The translations under genes were made by a program, and so were the position numbers. From a virus: a DNA stretch of 64,000 nucleotides. Shown in pieces: positions 51,827 through 61,127 of this stretch. Under the pieces are notes generated by a model. That model did not search any database. It had not been told where the DNA came from and was given only the letters and a program-made list of their open reading frames with translations. The first letter of the stretch is position 1. Each line of letters starts with the position of its first letter. The stretch is from IMG/VR virus record IMGVR_UViG_3300024999_000029, positions 285,051 to 349,050 of that record; one strand, given 5' to 3'.

Positions 51827-53317
51827 CTAATATGTTTCTCTTTTTCTGTCTTTTAGTTCTGCCTTTTTGCTTGAATTAAACTTATTTATTTGTACCATAT
51901 AGCCAGTAATTCTTGTTTGCGATATTAAATCTTCACCCCCGCATATAGGACATTGTTCCAATAATCCACCAAAGGTTTTTTTACAAACTTTACAGGCGGT
52001 TTGTTCGGGAGAATTTACGTTTTGCACACAATCAGTTTCAAGCCATATCTTTTCAATTAAGTTGTATATAGCTTTTGGTGAAGGTTTCTTTTCCCCAGTC
52101 CATGTATGAATCATACTCCCTGCCTCAACCAATGGATGAAACTTTGATTGCTCTGTCAATCTGGTAATGTAATCAATATCACTGTCCGTCGCAAAATGTA
52201 CGGAATTAGTATAATAAACTCCAAATTCATTTTCTTTATGAAAAGCTTTATCTCCATATTTCTTTATATCAAGTTTGGCAAATCTCCCTGCTGTAGATTC
52301 GGCGGGGGATTCTTCCAGCTTCATCCCGATTTTATATTTTTCATTCAAGTCTTTTATTTTCATATTCATAAACGTAATAATTTCGATACCTTTTTCAAAC
52401 GCTTCGTCTGACTCATGCAGCTCTTTCCCAATTAAATTATATACACATTCATTTAAACCAACTATTCCAATTAAATATGAGCCATTTTCAAGTCTAACAT
52501 AAGGCTTACCATCCATACCTTCGGTATAATATTTTAGAGGGGAATCTTTTAATTTTGTTAAACTCCAAACATAGTCACGCCTAATTATATGCGCTCTTGC
52601 CGATAGCTCCATCCTATATTCAAGCTCTTCGTAGAACTTATCTTCGTCTTTCCCTACTTGTAGCGGAATATTAGGAAGGCTTATTGATACATTTTGTATT
52701 CCTACAAACCTCAATTCTTCTGGGGTAGATATTAACTTCTTATCTTCTTCGGTAAAGGTTATGCTTAATCGACAGCACTGTGAGATGCTAAATGCATTTC
52801 TATCAAATATCTGGTAAACACTTCCCTTTTCACTAATCGCTTCACACGCCAACATTAATAATGCTTTAGATTGAGGATTTGAAAATGCTTCATCATTAAT
52901 ATGAAGATTAATTTTAGGGAAAGCAAACGTTAGTCCCAATGCGTCCCCTTGCTTACTTACTTCAAGAATTGCTTTTAAAAACAATTTAGACTCTTTATCA
53001 AAGTCTTGATATGTAAGAACTTTATAATCATGTTCTTTTGCAAATTCCTTGGCTTTTTCTTGTGTATCTAAATAATGCAAACCTCCAAGGTTATCTTCTA
53101 CAATATATTTGCCACCATTACCCATTGCCAATACGGACTTATAGTGGTTTGGGATATTCAAATATACATTAAAATCTGTAAAACTTACTTGACCGCCTTT
53201 TGCTCCAGCTAGTTGTGACAGATCAAATATTAAAGTTTGCGCAAGTTGTTTGATATCTTTATATTTCATGCCTCTAATCATTGGCGCAAAGAATATATTA
53301 AGTCCTTCCCATCCTAT
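51827..53317 (-). CDS. nrdD: anaerobic ribonucleotide reductase NrdD, exon 2
   Basis: Codons for 496 residues starting IGWEGLNIFFAP, the direct continuation of exon 1. Contains the active-site region FDLSQLAGAKGGQ, the zinc site CKVCKK ... CPICGG and the glycyl-radical loop RITGYMVQ near the end. Spliced length is 715 residues, normal for NrdD. The open frame extends upstream into the intron with an unrelated start. Confidence 0.92.
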   Translation of the reverse strand: MGWEGLNIFFAPMIRGMKYKDIKQLAQTLIFDLSQLAGAKGGQVSFTDFNVYLNIPNHYKSVLAMGNGGKYIVEDNLGGLHYLDTQEKAKEFAKEHDYKVLTYQDFDKESKLFLKAILEVSKQGDALGLTFAFPKINLHINDEAFSNPQSKALLMLACEAISEKGSVYQIFDRNAFSISQCCRLSITFTEEDKKLISTPEELRFVGIQNVSISLPNIPLQVGKDEDKFYEELEYRMELSARAHIIRRDYVWSLTKLKDSPLKYYTEGMDGKPYVRLENGSYLIGIVGLNECVYNLIGKELHESDEAFEKGIEIITFMNMKIKDLNEKYKIGMKLEESPAESTAGRFAKLDIKKYGDKAFHKENEFGVYYTNSVHFATDSDIDYITRLTEQSKFHPLVEAGSMIHTWTGEKKPSPKAIYNLIEKIWLETDCVQNVNSPEQTACKVCKKTFGGLLEQCPICGGEDLISQTRITGYMVQINKFNSSKKAELKDRKRETY

Positions 53318-54216
53318 CGCCTTTTCCATATTTTTCAATATCGGGCTGACTATATCTTTATCCTTCTTAAAGGATAGGATGCACTTCGCAATAATGAATT
53401 TCACATTAAAGCTACTCTACTCACTATAATTTTAAATTATGTTTTCGATAGTCGATACACCTTTTATATTTGTATATGTTTCCAACTATTTCTTTTAATA
53501 ATATTCTCTAATGTGCTTTTAGGAATATTATAATCTTTTGACATCTTACTCCATGATGCATATTTGCCTCTGATTAATATTTTTATTACATCCTCGTCAT
53601 TTAGCTTTGTTGCATTGTTATTTTCTCCAACTTGATTTATTAATCCAACAAAATATGCATGATCTATATTTCCTTTATTAGAAATCCATTCTAAGTTATC
53701 TTCTCTATTGTTACTTTTATTACCATCTTTGTGATTTACTTGCGGAAGATAAAAAGGATTCTCTATAAAATGGATAGCAACCAATCTATGTACTTGAATT
53801 GTTTTCTTTTTTATTCCATTATACAAAGTAACGTTTTTATATCCTCTTATATTTTTATATTTCATTTCTATTGGTTTTATCCTACCAAAAGAAATAATTT
53901 TACCTGTATTGGATATTTTATATCTTTTGTCATATCCTTTTATATATTTCCATATTTCTTCTATATGACGTACCTCCTATTGTTTGAATTTAGCACAATA
54001 ACATCATAGTTGGGTTTTCAAATATAACTTGGCACGGTATTACCTGCTATCTCCTCATGAGACCGTAGGCTTTCTTAGAAAGTGTATTCGTGCAATATGC
54101 CTTATTTAACTTTTACCGTTAGCAGTAGCATAAGTCTTAACTACCACACCCTGCATTTACAGGTTCACATCCTTATTTTTTCTATTCATTACTGAATAGT
54201 GTGCCATCTATTACAT
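53318..54216 (-). mobile_element. group I intron in nrdD with HNH ORF
   Basis: On the - strand exon 1 ends GGUGCU, which pairs with GGCAC inside the first 16 intron bases (P1, U-G at the splice site). The intron ends in G before ATAGGATGGG. R element CGACTATCG (around 53445-53453) and S element AAGATATAGTC (around 53348-53358) form P7. GCTAACGG near the 5' side fits the Q/P3-P4 region. The gene-free 53866-54210 part is the 5' half of the ribozyme. Confidence 0.9.
53464..53865 (-). CDS. intron-encoded HNH homing endonuclease
   Basis: A 133-residue protein within the intron. HNH motif: QVHRLVAIHFIENPFYLPQV, then NHKDGNKSNNREDNLEW, typical of phage intron nucleases. A C-terminal helix-turn-helix-like segment (SWSKMSKDYNIPKSTLENII) follows. 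It would cut intronless nrdD genes. Confidence 0.9.
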   Translation of the reverse strand: MKYKNIRGYKNVTLYNGIKKKTIQVHRLVAIHFIENPFYLPQVNHKDGNKSNNREDNLEWISNKGNIDHAYFVGLINQVGENNNATKLNDEDVIKILIRGKYASWSKMSKDYNIPKSTLENIIKRNSWKHIQI

Positions 54217-54873
54217 AGCACCTGCAAATAAGCTTGTGTAGAACTGAGTAATAGAGCAAATATGCCTAACTAGTACCTCTGCACTATTTGCTGGACTAGA
54301 TGTAGATGGTATAGTAGATATATTTTTAATTCCATTCTTCTTTATATACTCTGGAGAATGTCCTGAACAATAGTATCTCGTTATCATTCCTAGATCGTGA
54401 ATATGTATTTTTCCCTCAAGATGAGCCTTAGATATTTCAGTTTCAAATATTTTCTTTAAAGCGAATTCTTTTAACACTCTTTCTGCAATTGTAAGGTTAA
54501 TACTTTCGGGATTGTGTGATGTATTCCCGTTTTCGCTATTACTATTTTCAATTATTTGTTGAATATCATATAAAGACATAGTTATTTCAGAATCGGAGTT
54601 TAGCTGTTTATTAAATCCTTTTTCATATAATACAACATTTACAAAGCTTCTAATTAAAGACGTTGTAATTGTTTTTAGTTCTAATTTTAATAGTTTATCG
54701 CTTACTGTATGTGCGACTTCTTTAGCTATGTCTTCTGGACAATCCAATTCTTTAATTAATGATTCAGCTATTCTACTTTCATCAAATTCAAAGAAATCCT
54801 CTTGCGTTGTTGATTCAACCATTAGTGCTATGTCTGTAGAATTGTTTTTACTAGTTCTTTTTTTAACCCTCAT
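54217..54873 (-). CDS. nrdD: anaerobic ribonucleotide reductase NrdD, exon 1
   Basis: The first 219 codons behind ACAGGAGG. ATP-cone-like N-terminus (about 20-95), then KAHLEGKIHIHDLGMITRYY and SPANSAEVLVRHICSITQFY, ending SLFAGA exactly on a codon boundary. Without splicing translation ends two codons later. The enzyme makes dNTPs without oxygen and fits an anaerobic host. Confidence 0.92.
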
Positions 54874-54900
54874 ATATTTCCTCCTGTTTTATATTTTGGT

Positions 54901-55122
54901 TTAATGAATTTCTTTAGAAGAACTTGTTTCTGTATTACTCATCAATTCCAACATCTCTAACCCACGAATAGAATCTAATACTAGCTCTCCAGAAGAATAA
55001 ACTAACCCACCTATATCGTTTAATGTCTTTTCAGTAGTATCCTCCAATAAATAGCTATAGACTTTTGCTAATCTTGCATTCACTAATTTCAAATCTTCCA
55101 ACATAGCATTTCTAATACTCAT
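54901..55122 (-). CDS. small hypothetical protein before nrdD
   Basis: A 73-residue helical protein behind GAGGAGATAGA. Leu/Glu-rich with LEDLKLVNARLAKVYSYLLE. It is the first gene after the nrdD promoter. Not recognised. Confidence 0.6.
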   Translation of the reverse strand: MSIRNAMLEDLKLVNARLAKVYSYLLEDTTEKTLNDIGGLVYSSGELVLDSIRGLEMLELMSNTETSSSKEIH

Positions 55123-55146
55123 AAATCTATCTCCTCTTCATGTTAA

Positions 55147-55174
55147 ATTATACACTACCCAGTAATAAAGTCAA
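55147..55174 (-). promoter_or_regulatory. promoter of the nrdD operon
   Basis: On the - strand TTGACT (55174-55169), 16 bases, TATAAT (55152-55147), about 25 bp before the start at 55122. Confidence 0.75.
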
Positions 55175-55220
55175 TAACTATTTTATATTTTAGTTTATTG
55201 ACTTTGTATAAAAACAGAGT

Positions 55221-55397
55221 TTAATCGAAATCTTCTTCCTCAAATTCTATTTCATTGCCAAAGAGAGTGCTTTTTAAATAAATTATATATCCCAGCATTC
55301 TTATTTTGTTTAATTCTAATGCTCTAACTTCATATTCTACAGTATCAATTACATCTTTTATATCTTGAAAATTTGTTACCCATTGTCTTATATCCAT
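55221..55397 (-). CDS. small hypothetical protein
   Basis: A 58-residue protein (MDIRQWVTNFQDIKDVIDTV ...) behind AATAGGAGAA; two helices and a very acidic tail. Unknown. Confidence 0.6.
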   Translation of the reverse strand: MDIRQWVTNFQDIKDVIDTVEYEVRALELNKIRMLGYIIYLKSTLFGNEIEFEEEDFD

Positions 55398-55408
55398 AAT
55401 AATTTCTC

Positions 55409-55573
55409 CTATTGATTTTTCTTTTTTGAATATATCTCTTTCCCATCTGCTGTTTTCACTCTAGCATAATTAACATTAGTTTTATTTACTTCATACTCTT
55501 CTTTACTACAAGTCACCCAAGTATTTTCTTCCAGAAAGTTTAAAAAGTAATTTTCAAAACTATTATCTTTCAT
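55409..55573 (-). CDS. small hypothetical protein
   Basis: A 54-residue protein (MKDNSFENYFLNFLEENTWV ...) behind ATGAGGAG, ending Lys-rich. Unknown. Confidence 0.6.
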   Translation of the reverse strand: MKDNSFENYFLNFLEENTWVTCSKEEYEVNKTNVNYARVKTADGKEIYSKKKNQ

Positions 55574-55577
55574 TTTA

Positions 55578-55778
55578 TTACTCCTCATGGATTCTATTTT
55601 TAATACTCTTAACTGCTAAATCCATTGCGTCAGCAAAAATATGTTCATCTAATTTTTCAAAATCAAAATAGTCAACTTCTTCTCTTTTTTCTGGTTCTCT
55701 AATGATGTTTAAAATAGCATTTGAAATTGATTTAGCATATCTTACGGTTAACATTTGTTCCTTGGTTAATTCAAACAT
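55578..55778 (-). CDS. small hypothetical protein
   Basis: A 66-residue helical protein behind AAAAGGAG, with KRE/DYFDFEKLDEHIFADAMD. Unknown. Confidence 0.6.
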   Translation of the reverse strand: MFELTKEQMLTVRYAKSISNAILNIIREPEKREEVDYFDFEKLDEHIFADAMDLAVKSIKNRIHEE

Positions 55779-55814
55779 TTGGATCTCCTTTTTAATTTCA
55801 TCGAATTCGATGGT

Positions 55815-56024
55815 TTAAATTATTTTATTCATATCATAGTTATCTCTTATGTAGTCTACTAAATCATTCATTGTGGAAATTACATGTTCATCATTTCTAA
55901 TACAAGGATGCATGTTTAGCATACAAGAGTTCTTCTTCCCTTTTGTTTTAAAGTGCTGATAATTAAAGTTTATAAATAATAACGGAATTTGTGTGAGGTT
56001 TTTAGTAAACAATTTTGTAAACAT
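55815..56024 (-). CDS. small hypothetical protein
   Basis: A 69-residue protein behind GAAAGGAG, with basic N-terminus and DEHVISTMNDLVDYIRDNYD at the end. Unknown. Confidence 0.6.
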   Translation of the reverse strand: MFTKLFTKNLTQIPLLFINFNYQHFKTKGKKNSCMLNMHPCIRNDEHVISTMNDLVDYIRDNYDMNKII

Positions 56025-56073
56025 GGTTTTCTCCTTTCGTTAAAGATATTTTCATTTAGATGAATTATTTTTA

Positions 56074-56343
56074 TTAAAAATTTAGAATAGATTGTTTTTT
56101 CAGTGCACTTAAATACTGCTTTCCTTTTTCAGTTATAAAAATGTAGTCATTGTCAATCTTTAGCCTTCCAATAAGAACATTTGTCTCGATTAAGTCATCC
56201 AAACTCACATTAGCATTAAAGAAAAAAGTGCTGGCATATTTAGTGTTTAAATTATCAATCAATGCCCCAATCGTTATTCCATCTGATGAACTAATAATAT
56301 CGAACACACCGCATGTTTTTTCTTCTAGCATTGTTACACACAT
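56074..56343 (-). CDS. winged-helix-like small protein
   Basis: An 89-residue protein behind AAGGAGGTATA. A helical core with VSLDDLIETNVLIGRLKIDN followed by DYIFITEKGKQYLSALKKQ resembles the last helix and wing of small DNA-binding proteins. Possible regulator; not certain. Confidence 0.55.
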   Translation of the reverse strand: MCVTMLEEKTCGVFDIISSSDGITIGALIDNLNTKYASTFFFNANVSLDDLIETNVLIGRLKIDNDYIFITEKGKQYLSALKKQSILNF

Positions 56344-56414
56344 ATTATACCTCCTTGTTTAGACGATATGATTATTTGTTTGTTCTCCATAATAATTTCT
56401 CCTTTTAATATATT

Positions 56415-56699
56415 TTAGTTTAATTGTTTCCCTATGTTTTTTATCTCATCTCTTGCCTCTTTAAGTATTTCTTTAAATTCTTTCAATGTAACCAATCCTG
56501 CGCTATCTACCTTTTCAGCCACAAACAGCTTTAGCAATTTTTCAAATAGATTATCCCAATTGCCAAAGTATCCTTCTGCTGTCCACACTACTGTTTCTTC
56601 TTTTGTGGTTTTGTTCTTACTAATACCTTTTTTCTGTAGTGTGAATTGCTTATCCTCCACATTTACTCTGTAATCGTCGGTAAGTATTACTGCTCCCAT
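56415..56699 (-). CDS. hypothetical protein
   Basis: A 94-residue protein behind AAAGGAGAA. Beta start (AVILTDDYRVNVEDKQFTLQ, WTAEGYFGNWDNLFEKLL) and helical Glu/Lys-rich end. Similar small proteins are widespread in Firmicute phages near replication genes; function unknown. Confidence 0.6.
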   Translation of the reverse strand: MGAVILTDDYRVNVEDKQFTLQKKGISKNKTTKEETVVWTAEGYFGNWDNLFEKLLKLFVAEKVDSAGLVTLKEFKEILKEARDEIKNIGKQLN

Positions 56700-56725
56700 A
56701 ATTTTATTCTCCTTTATATTTTTAT

Positions 56726-56908
56726 TTAATCTAAATCTCTTTTATCACATTGTTTTTCTTCATCCCACCAGCCTCCAGCTTGTTCTTGTGGTGTACAAGG
56801 ATTGTCTGATCTTTTTTCAAGTAGTTCACGATAACATTCTTCTTGTGTCTTCCCGTTAAATCGACTTCTTAAATATGCATCTCCCCAACATTTTTCGCAC
56901 CCTGCCAT
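56726..56908 (-). CDS. small Cys-containing protein
   Basis: A 60-residue protein behind GAAAGGAG: CEKCWGDAYLRSRFNGKTQE, then a Pro-Cys and Trp-Trp-Asp motif. The GCEKCWxDA opening recurs in phage proteins of unknown function and may bind metal. Confidence 0.6.
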   Translation of the reverse strand: MAGCEKCWGDAYLRSRFNGKTQEECYRELLEKRSDNPCTPQEQAGGWWDEEKQCDKRDLD

Positions 56909-56943
56909 TATTTTTCTCCTTTCATATAAAATTGGGATTTGGT

Positions 56944-57228
56944 TTAATCTATAATTTTAATGTTTTTTCTTCTATCTATTTCTTCTGCTCTTTTATATGC
57001 GTCATCTAAATTATTATATAAACTCTTTGAATTATCTATAAAACAATAATCATTGTAATCTATTCTATAATTCCATATATTCGTAAAAGAAATAGACGAT
57101 ATTTCAGTTTTCACAATCATGATTTTTCCAAATCTTTTATAAACATAATACACTGTTTGAAATGTATGAAATTTAGGAGTATATACCTTTTCTTCCCCAT
57201 TATTTTCTATAACTAGCTTTATATTCAT
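56944..57228 (-). CDS. hypothetical protein
   Basis: A 94-residue protein behind AAGGGAG. Beta strands followed by a helix (SLYNNLDDAYKRAEEIDRRK). Unknown. Confidence 0.6.
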   Translation of the reverse strand: MNIKLVIENNGEEKVYTPKFHTFQTVYYVYKRFGKIMIVKTEISSISFTNIWNYRIDYNDYCFIDNSKSLYNNLDDAYKRAEEIDRRKNIKIID

Positions 57229-57281
57229 ATTTTCTCCCTTTCTTTTTAAATAAAATTTTGCTTTTATCTTAATTTTATATT

Positions 57282-58730
57282 TTACTTTATTAATAAGTTA
57301 TTAAATATTTCTTCTAATACATTAACTACTATTGAATTACCAGCCATTTTATAAAGTTGAGTATCGGATATTTCATTCTCTTTTAATATGTAATAATCTT
57401 CATCATCAAATCCCATAAGTCGCAAACATTCTTTTGGAGTGAGTTTTCTAATCCGATATAATTCATGAATTAATACTGTTGCACTACTTGTTGTGCTTCC
57501 ACATTGTGTTGTTTGTGTTGGTGCAATATCATTTATTTCTGTCTTATTGTAGGGGTTGAACATACTTGGAATATATCCATTTTCTTTAATAAACTCGTTA
57601 TATTTGTCTTGAACAAATTTTTGATTTTCTAAATACAATCCCGTATGACTACCTATCCCACCTCCATTAGATTTTTGACAGCAAGCAATCCCTTTACTAT
57701 CGTAAACCCTATATCCTTCTTTATAGTTTCTACTTAAATCTTTTTCATTTTCAATCCATTTATCTGTGACATCAATACCTCCAATAAATCTTAACTTATT
57801 TTCTTCTAATATTTTAGGTTGCCTATTGCCTCCACTCATAGTATTTAATGTAGGACTTAATCCGTCAGAAGAGTAGACTCTTCTGACCTGCTCATTGCCT
57901 CTAATATCCAACATGCCAAGCTGAAGAATTCTAACTGGGTCTTTGAAGTCTCTTGCTTTAAGTGTTGGACATATTCCGTTTTCCGAATATACATCTAACC
58001 CATGATGACCCGTATTTCCAACATTACCAACTATATTTAGACTATTATCATTATTTAAGATTTTTTCTTTGTTTAATAATTGGTTAATTAATTTATTTGT
58101 TTTCTCTTGACTTATATAATATTTTTCATCTACCTCATTTTCTAAAATATCTTTAAGTCTTATCCCATTATCAAATTCTTCTGGAAACTCAAATGTTTTA
58201 TTATCAACATCTTTTCTAATGCTAATTATAAATATTCTTTCTCTATTTTGGGGTACTCCAAAATCTTTTGCATTTAATACTTTCCAATAATTATTGTATC
58301 CCGCATCATCTAAATCTTTTAATATCTGGTCAAAATCATTCTTAAATTTCTTTTGTGTTAGTGCCTTTACATTTTCAATTATTGAATATTTAGGTTTTTT
58401 GCATTGTAATATTCTTAACCCTTCATAATACAAACCACTTCTTGTTTTATTGCCTTCTTCATCTATGAAACCTTTTTGTTTTCCTGCTGTAGAAATATCG
58501 GTACATGGAAAACCCCAAGTCATCAAATCAAAATCTTGTAATTCGGTTTCATTAACTTTGGTTATATCTCCAAGATTTAATTCTTCATTTTTATTATGTA
58601 TAAGGCTATAGGATTTACTTGCCCAACGATCTATTTCTGAATAGCCAATTAATTCATATGTAAAATTTATTCTTTGTAAAGCTTTTTCAAATGCCCCAAT
58701 GCCTGAAAATAAACTTAAAACTTTTAACAT
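57282..58730 (-). CDS. dcm: DNA (cytosine-5) methyltransferase
   Basis: A 482-residue protein behind AGTGAGGG. Motifs in order: I LSLFSGIGAFEKAL, IV WGFPCTDIS, VI IIENVKAL, VIII PQNRERIF, IX RKLTPKECLRLMGF, X MAGNSIVVNVL. The region between VIII and IX holds three related segments (NGICPTLKARDF, DGLSPTLNTMSGG, KGIACCQKSNGGG), the target recognition part. It likely protects phage DNA from host restriction. No paired restriction enzyme is seen. Confidence 0.93.
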   Translation of the reverse strand: MLKVLSLFSGIGAFEKALQRINFTYELIGYSEIDRWASKSYSLIHNKNEELNLGDITKVNETELQDFDLMTWGFPCTDISTAGKQKGFIDEEGNKTRSGLYYEGLRILQCKKPKYSIIENVKALTQKKFKNDFDQILKDLDDAGYNNYWKVLNAKDFGVPQNRERIFIISIRKDVDNKTFEFPEEFDNGIRLKDILENEVDEKYYISQEKTNKLINQLLNKEKILNNDNSLNIVGNVGNTGHHGLDVYSENGICPTLKARDFKDPVRILQLGMLDIRGNEQVRRVYSSDGLSPTLNTMSGGNRQPKILEENKLRFIGGIDVTDKWIENEKDLSRNYKEGYRVYDSKGIACCQKSNGGGIGSHTGLYLENQKFVQDKYNEFIKENGYIPSMFNPYNKTEINDIAPTQTTQCGSTTSSATVLIHELYRIRKLTPKECLRLMGFDDEDYYILKENEISDTQLYKMAGNSIVVNVLEEIFNNLLIK

Positions 58731-58756
58731 TTATACCCTCACTTTTATATTTTGTA

Positions 58757-59479
58757 TTATTGCATGAAACTATTTAACCATCGCTCAATTCTAGTGTATC
58801 TTTCTTGATTGAATAATTTATTTTTAGGAATAAACCACACATTCCAATCCAATTTTCTTTTCTTGCTGTTGCAGCTTTTACATGCGGGTATACAATTATC
58901 AATTTGATTAGAGCCGTTATTGATTGCATGTTCCTTATGTAGTTTATTATTATATCTTTCTTTAGCATTTTCTTCAGGCATTCCGCAAAATGAGCATTGA
59001 TAATTAAAATAATTTTTACATTTAATCCATTCTTCTTCTGAAATATCATGTTCTTTATGCATTTCTCTTTCAATTCTGTATTTTTTCATTTTGTCTGGAT
59101 TAGCTTTTTGATATTCTTTAGTATAGTTATAAATATCCTCTTTATTATTTTCTCGCCAAACGATCATTTTTAATTTTTCTTGCTCCATATTGTCTTGATA
59201 ATATTGCTTTCTTTGGACGCTACGGTCGTCTCGGTGTTCATAATAATATTTCGTAGCTTCATCTTGTAAATATTCTTTATTATTGCTGTAATAGTTTTTA
59301 TTGTTTTCTTTTTGACAAACTATACAAAAATCATTAACTTTATCTCGGTTGCTATTATTTTTTCTAAAATTATCTTGATTCATAATGAACCATTCTTTGC
59401 ATTTTTTACATTGTTTATATTCCATACCATTAATAGTCTTATGATAATCTTCATATTTTCTATAGCTAATATTTAACAT
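58757..59479 (-). CDS. HNH endonuclease
   Basis: A 240-residue protein behind AAGAGGAG. N-terminal zinc ribbon (CKKCKEWF, CIVC), Tyr/Asn-rich middle, and a C-terminal HNH (CSFCG, LHKEHAINNGSNQIDNCIPA, CKSCNSKKRK). It sits between two methyltransferase genes; more likely a free-standing homing nuclease than a restriction partner. Confidence 0.8.
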   Translation of the reverse strand: MLNISYRKYEDYHKTINGMEYKQCKKCKEWFIMNQDNFRKNNSNRDKVNDFCIVCQKENNKNYYSNNKEYLQDEATKYYYEHRDDRSVQRKQYYQDNMEQEKLKMIVWRENNKEDIYNYTKEYQKANPDKMKKYRIEREMHKEHDISEEEWIKCKNYFNYQCSFCGMPEENAKERYNNKLHKEHAINNGSNQIDNCIPACKSCNSKKRKLDWNVWFIPKNKLFNQERYTRIERWLNSFMQ

Positions 59480-59519
59480 CTCCTCTTAAATTTTCACTTT
59501 TCGATATATTAATCTATCT

Positions 59520-59939
59520 TTAAAATATTACTACCATACTTGGAAACGGAGCTGAATTTTTACTGCAACCAAACTTCAGCCTACCTTTTATAAACCTAAT
59601 CTTTGCCTTGCCATATATGTAATCATGAAACCACCGTGTATCAGTTCTTGCTGGTAATAGCATAACTACTTTTGTATTTTGTCTTATTCCCTCTTCATAG
59701 CTTTTTTTAACCCATTTGCCTATTTCCCTGCCGTAAGGAGGGTTCACAAAGACTATTTCGCCACTCCAATCTTGTTCTAAGCCGTTATTTTCTATGGTGA
59801 AATACAAATTACATTTTGCATTTTCTGGCGTAGCGCAAGGATCTAAGGTGAAATGAAATTCTTTATCTAATTTGTCAAAGAAATCTTGAGGAGTAGCCCA
59901 AAGATCTGTTTGACTGCTAAACATTAAATCTGTATTCAT
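59520..59939 (-). CDS. phage N6-adenine DNA methyltransferase (Dam-like)
   Basis: A 139-residue protein behind AGTGAGG. Starts FSSQTDLWATPQDFFDKLDK, then LDPCATPENAKC and catalytic IVFVNPPYG, and ends FGCSKNSAPFPSMVVIF, the layout of the PF05869 phage Dam family. Probably modifies phage DNA against restriction. Confidence 0.92.
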   Translation of the reverse strand: MNTDLMFSSQTDLWATPQDFFDKLDKEFHFTLDPCATPENAKCNLYFTIENNGLEQDWSGEIVFVNPPYGREIGKWVKKSYEEGIRQNTKVVMLLPARTDTRWFHDYIYGKAKIRFIKGRLKFGCSKNSAPFPSMVVIF

Positions 59940-59991
59940 TTTAACCTCACTGTTTTATATTTTAGTTAATTACGATCAAACTTTACTTTTA

Positions 59992-60348
59992 TTAAATAAT
60001 TTTTATTTCATTTTCAGACCAATAATCACCTAACTCTAAACACCTATAAACATCCAAATCCCCACAATGATGCGCTCGCTCTACAGTAACAAGACAACCT
60101 ATGTATTTTATCTTCCATGATTTATTATTTTCTTCTTTTTCATTAATCTCTTTGTATAAATGATACATACCAGTTTGATTAATATCATCTACAGCAATAA
60201 TTTTAGCTTTGTATTGTTCACTATGATAATGCAAATTTCTGTCGTAAATTTTACCAGTCTTAATTCCAACATAATCTCTATTTTCATTTAATAAACATTC
60301 TTCGTTCAAACCCATGCAATTATTTTTCCACACATGATATATTTGCAT
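59992..60348 (-). CDS. hypothetical protein
   Basis: A 118-residue protein behind AGTGAGGAT. Strands with RDYVGIKTGKIYDRNLHYHS and KIKYIGCLVTVERAHHCGDL. His/Cys clustered but no known motif. Confidence 0.6.
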   Translation of the reverse strand: MQIYHVWKNNCMGLNEECLLNENRDYVGIKTGKIYDRNLHYHSEQYKAKIIAVDDINQTGMYHLYKEINEKEENNKSWKIKYIGCLVTVERAHHCGDLDVYRCLELGDYWSENEIKII

Positions 60349-60378
60349 ATTATCCTCACTTTCTATAAAACTGCATTT

Positions 60379-60468
60379 TTATTGTAATTCTTCCTCTACG
60401 GGCAGTAATGTTTCAGCCTCCGCTTTTTTAAAAATCATGTCTGACCATTGCTCAAATACGTTTTTCAT
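60379..60468 (-). CDS. 29-residue peptide gene
   Basis: A short frame behind GAGGAGAAAAACG: MKNVFEQWSDMIFKKAEAET then LLPVEEELQ. It overlaps the end of the upstream gene by 17 bases. Good ribosome site, unknown product. Confidence 0.45.
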   Translation of the reverse strand: MKNVFEQWSDMIFKKAEAETLLPVEEELQ

Positions 60469-60877
60469 CGTTTTTCTCCTCTAAAATTTTAACTTTAGCT
60501 AATTCTTCAGTATTTGAAGATTTCATCGGCTCATGAAAATTAACTGTACTTCCACCTTGGGGATATTTATACCAACTCATATCATGTCTAAGTACTTGTA
60601 TCAAATCCCATGAAATTTTTGAATCTTCATGCGTTTGAGAGTTAAAAATTCCATAATATGAATTATAAGATAATTCTGGGAAGTATATATTTCTTAATAT
60701 TTGTATTGCATCTTCTTCGTCTTTTGTAGAGAAGTATTTATTTAACTCTCTATTTACTCTTAGCCTAAATAAACTTGATATCTCATTCAATTGACCCATT
60801 ATTAATCTACTATAAAGGTCTAATGCGTTTTGAATTACATATGCTTGTTGCTCTGACACTTCTAATTGAACTCTCAT
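60452..60877 (-). CDS. hypothetical protein
   Basis: A 141-residue protein behind GGAGGTAAA, helical N-terminus (QQAYVIQNALDLYSRLIMGQ), and a conserved-looking HDMSWYKYPQGG stretch seen in phage proteins of unknown function. Confidence 0.6.
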   Translation of the reverse strand: MRVQLEVSEQQAYVIQNALDLYSRLIMGQLNEISSLFRLRVNRELNKYFSTKDEEDAIQILRNIYFPELSYNSYYGIFNSQTHEDSKISWDLIQVLRHDMSWYKYPQGGSTVNFHEPMKSSNTEELAKVKILEEKNDEKRI

Positions 60878-60878
60878 A

Positions 60879-61127
60879 TTAACTATTTACCTCCGCAACT
60901 ATTTCATCTAAACTTTTATATTCTTTTTCAACACTACATCTCACAAATTTCTGTTTATCGTTTGGTGAACTTTCTTCATAAGTTATAAACTTATAAAACA
61001 TTGCAACACCATCTTCATATGCAACAATAAAATTTGTTAAATTATTAAAGCTATCACAATCTGAATAAGCAAAATATGATGTTCCTGCCGAATGTAATAT
61101 TGAAACGAACTTTTCTAAATCAGTCAT
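60879..61127 (-). CDS. hypothetical protein
   Basis: An 82-residue protein behind AGGAGGGGG, with strand pattern SYFAYSDCDSFNNLTNFIVA. Similar to small phage proteins of the early region; unknown. Confidence 0.6.
   Translation of the reverse strand: MTDLEKFVSILHSAGTSYFAYSDCDSFNNLTNFIVAYEDGVAMFYKFITYEESSPNDKQKFVRCSVEKEYKSLDEIVAEVNS

Noticed and set aside
53318-53404. First 29 codons of the open frame leading into NrdD exon 2
   Set aside because: They correspond to the 3' part of the group I intron (S element and P9), not to NrdD.
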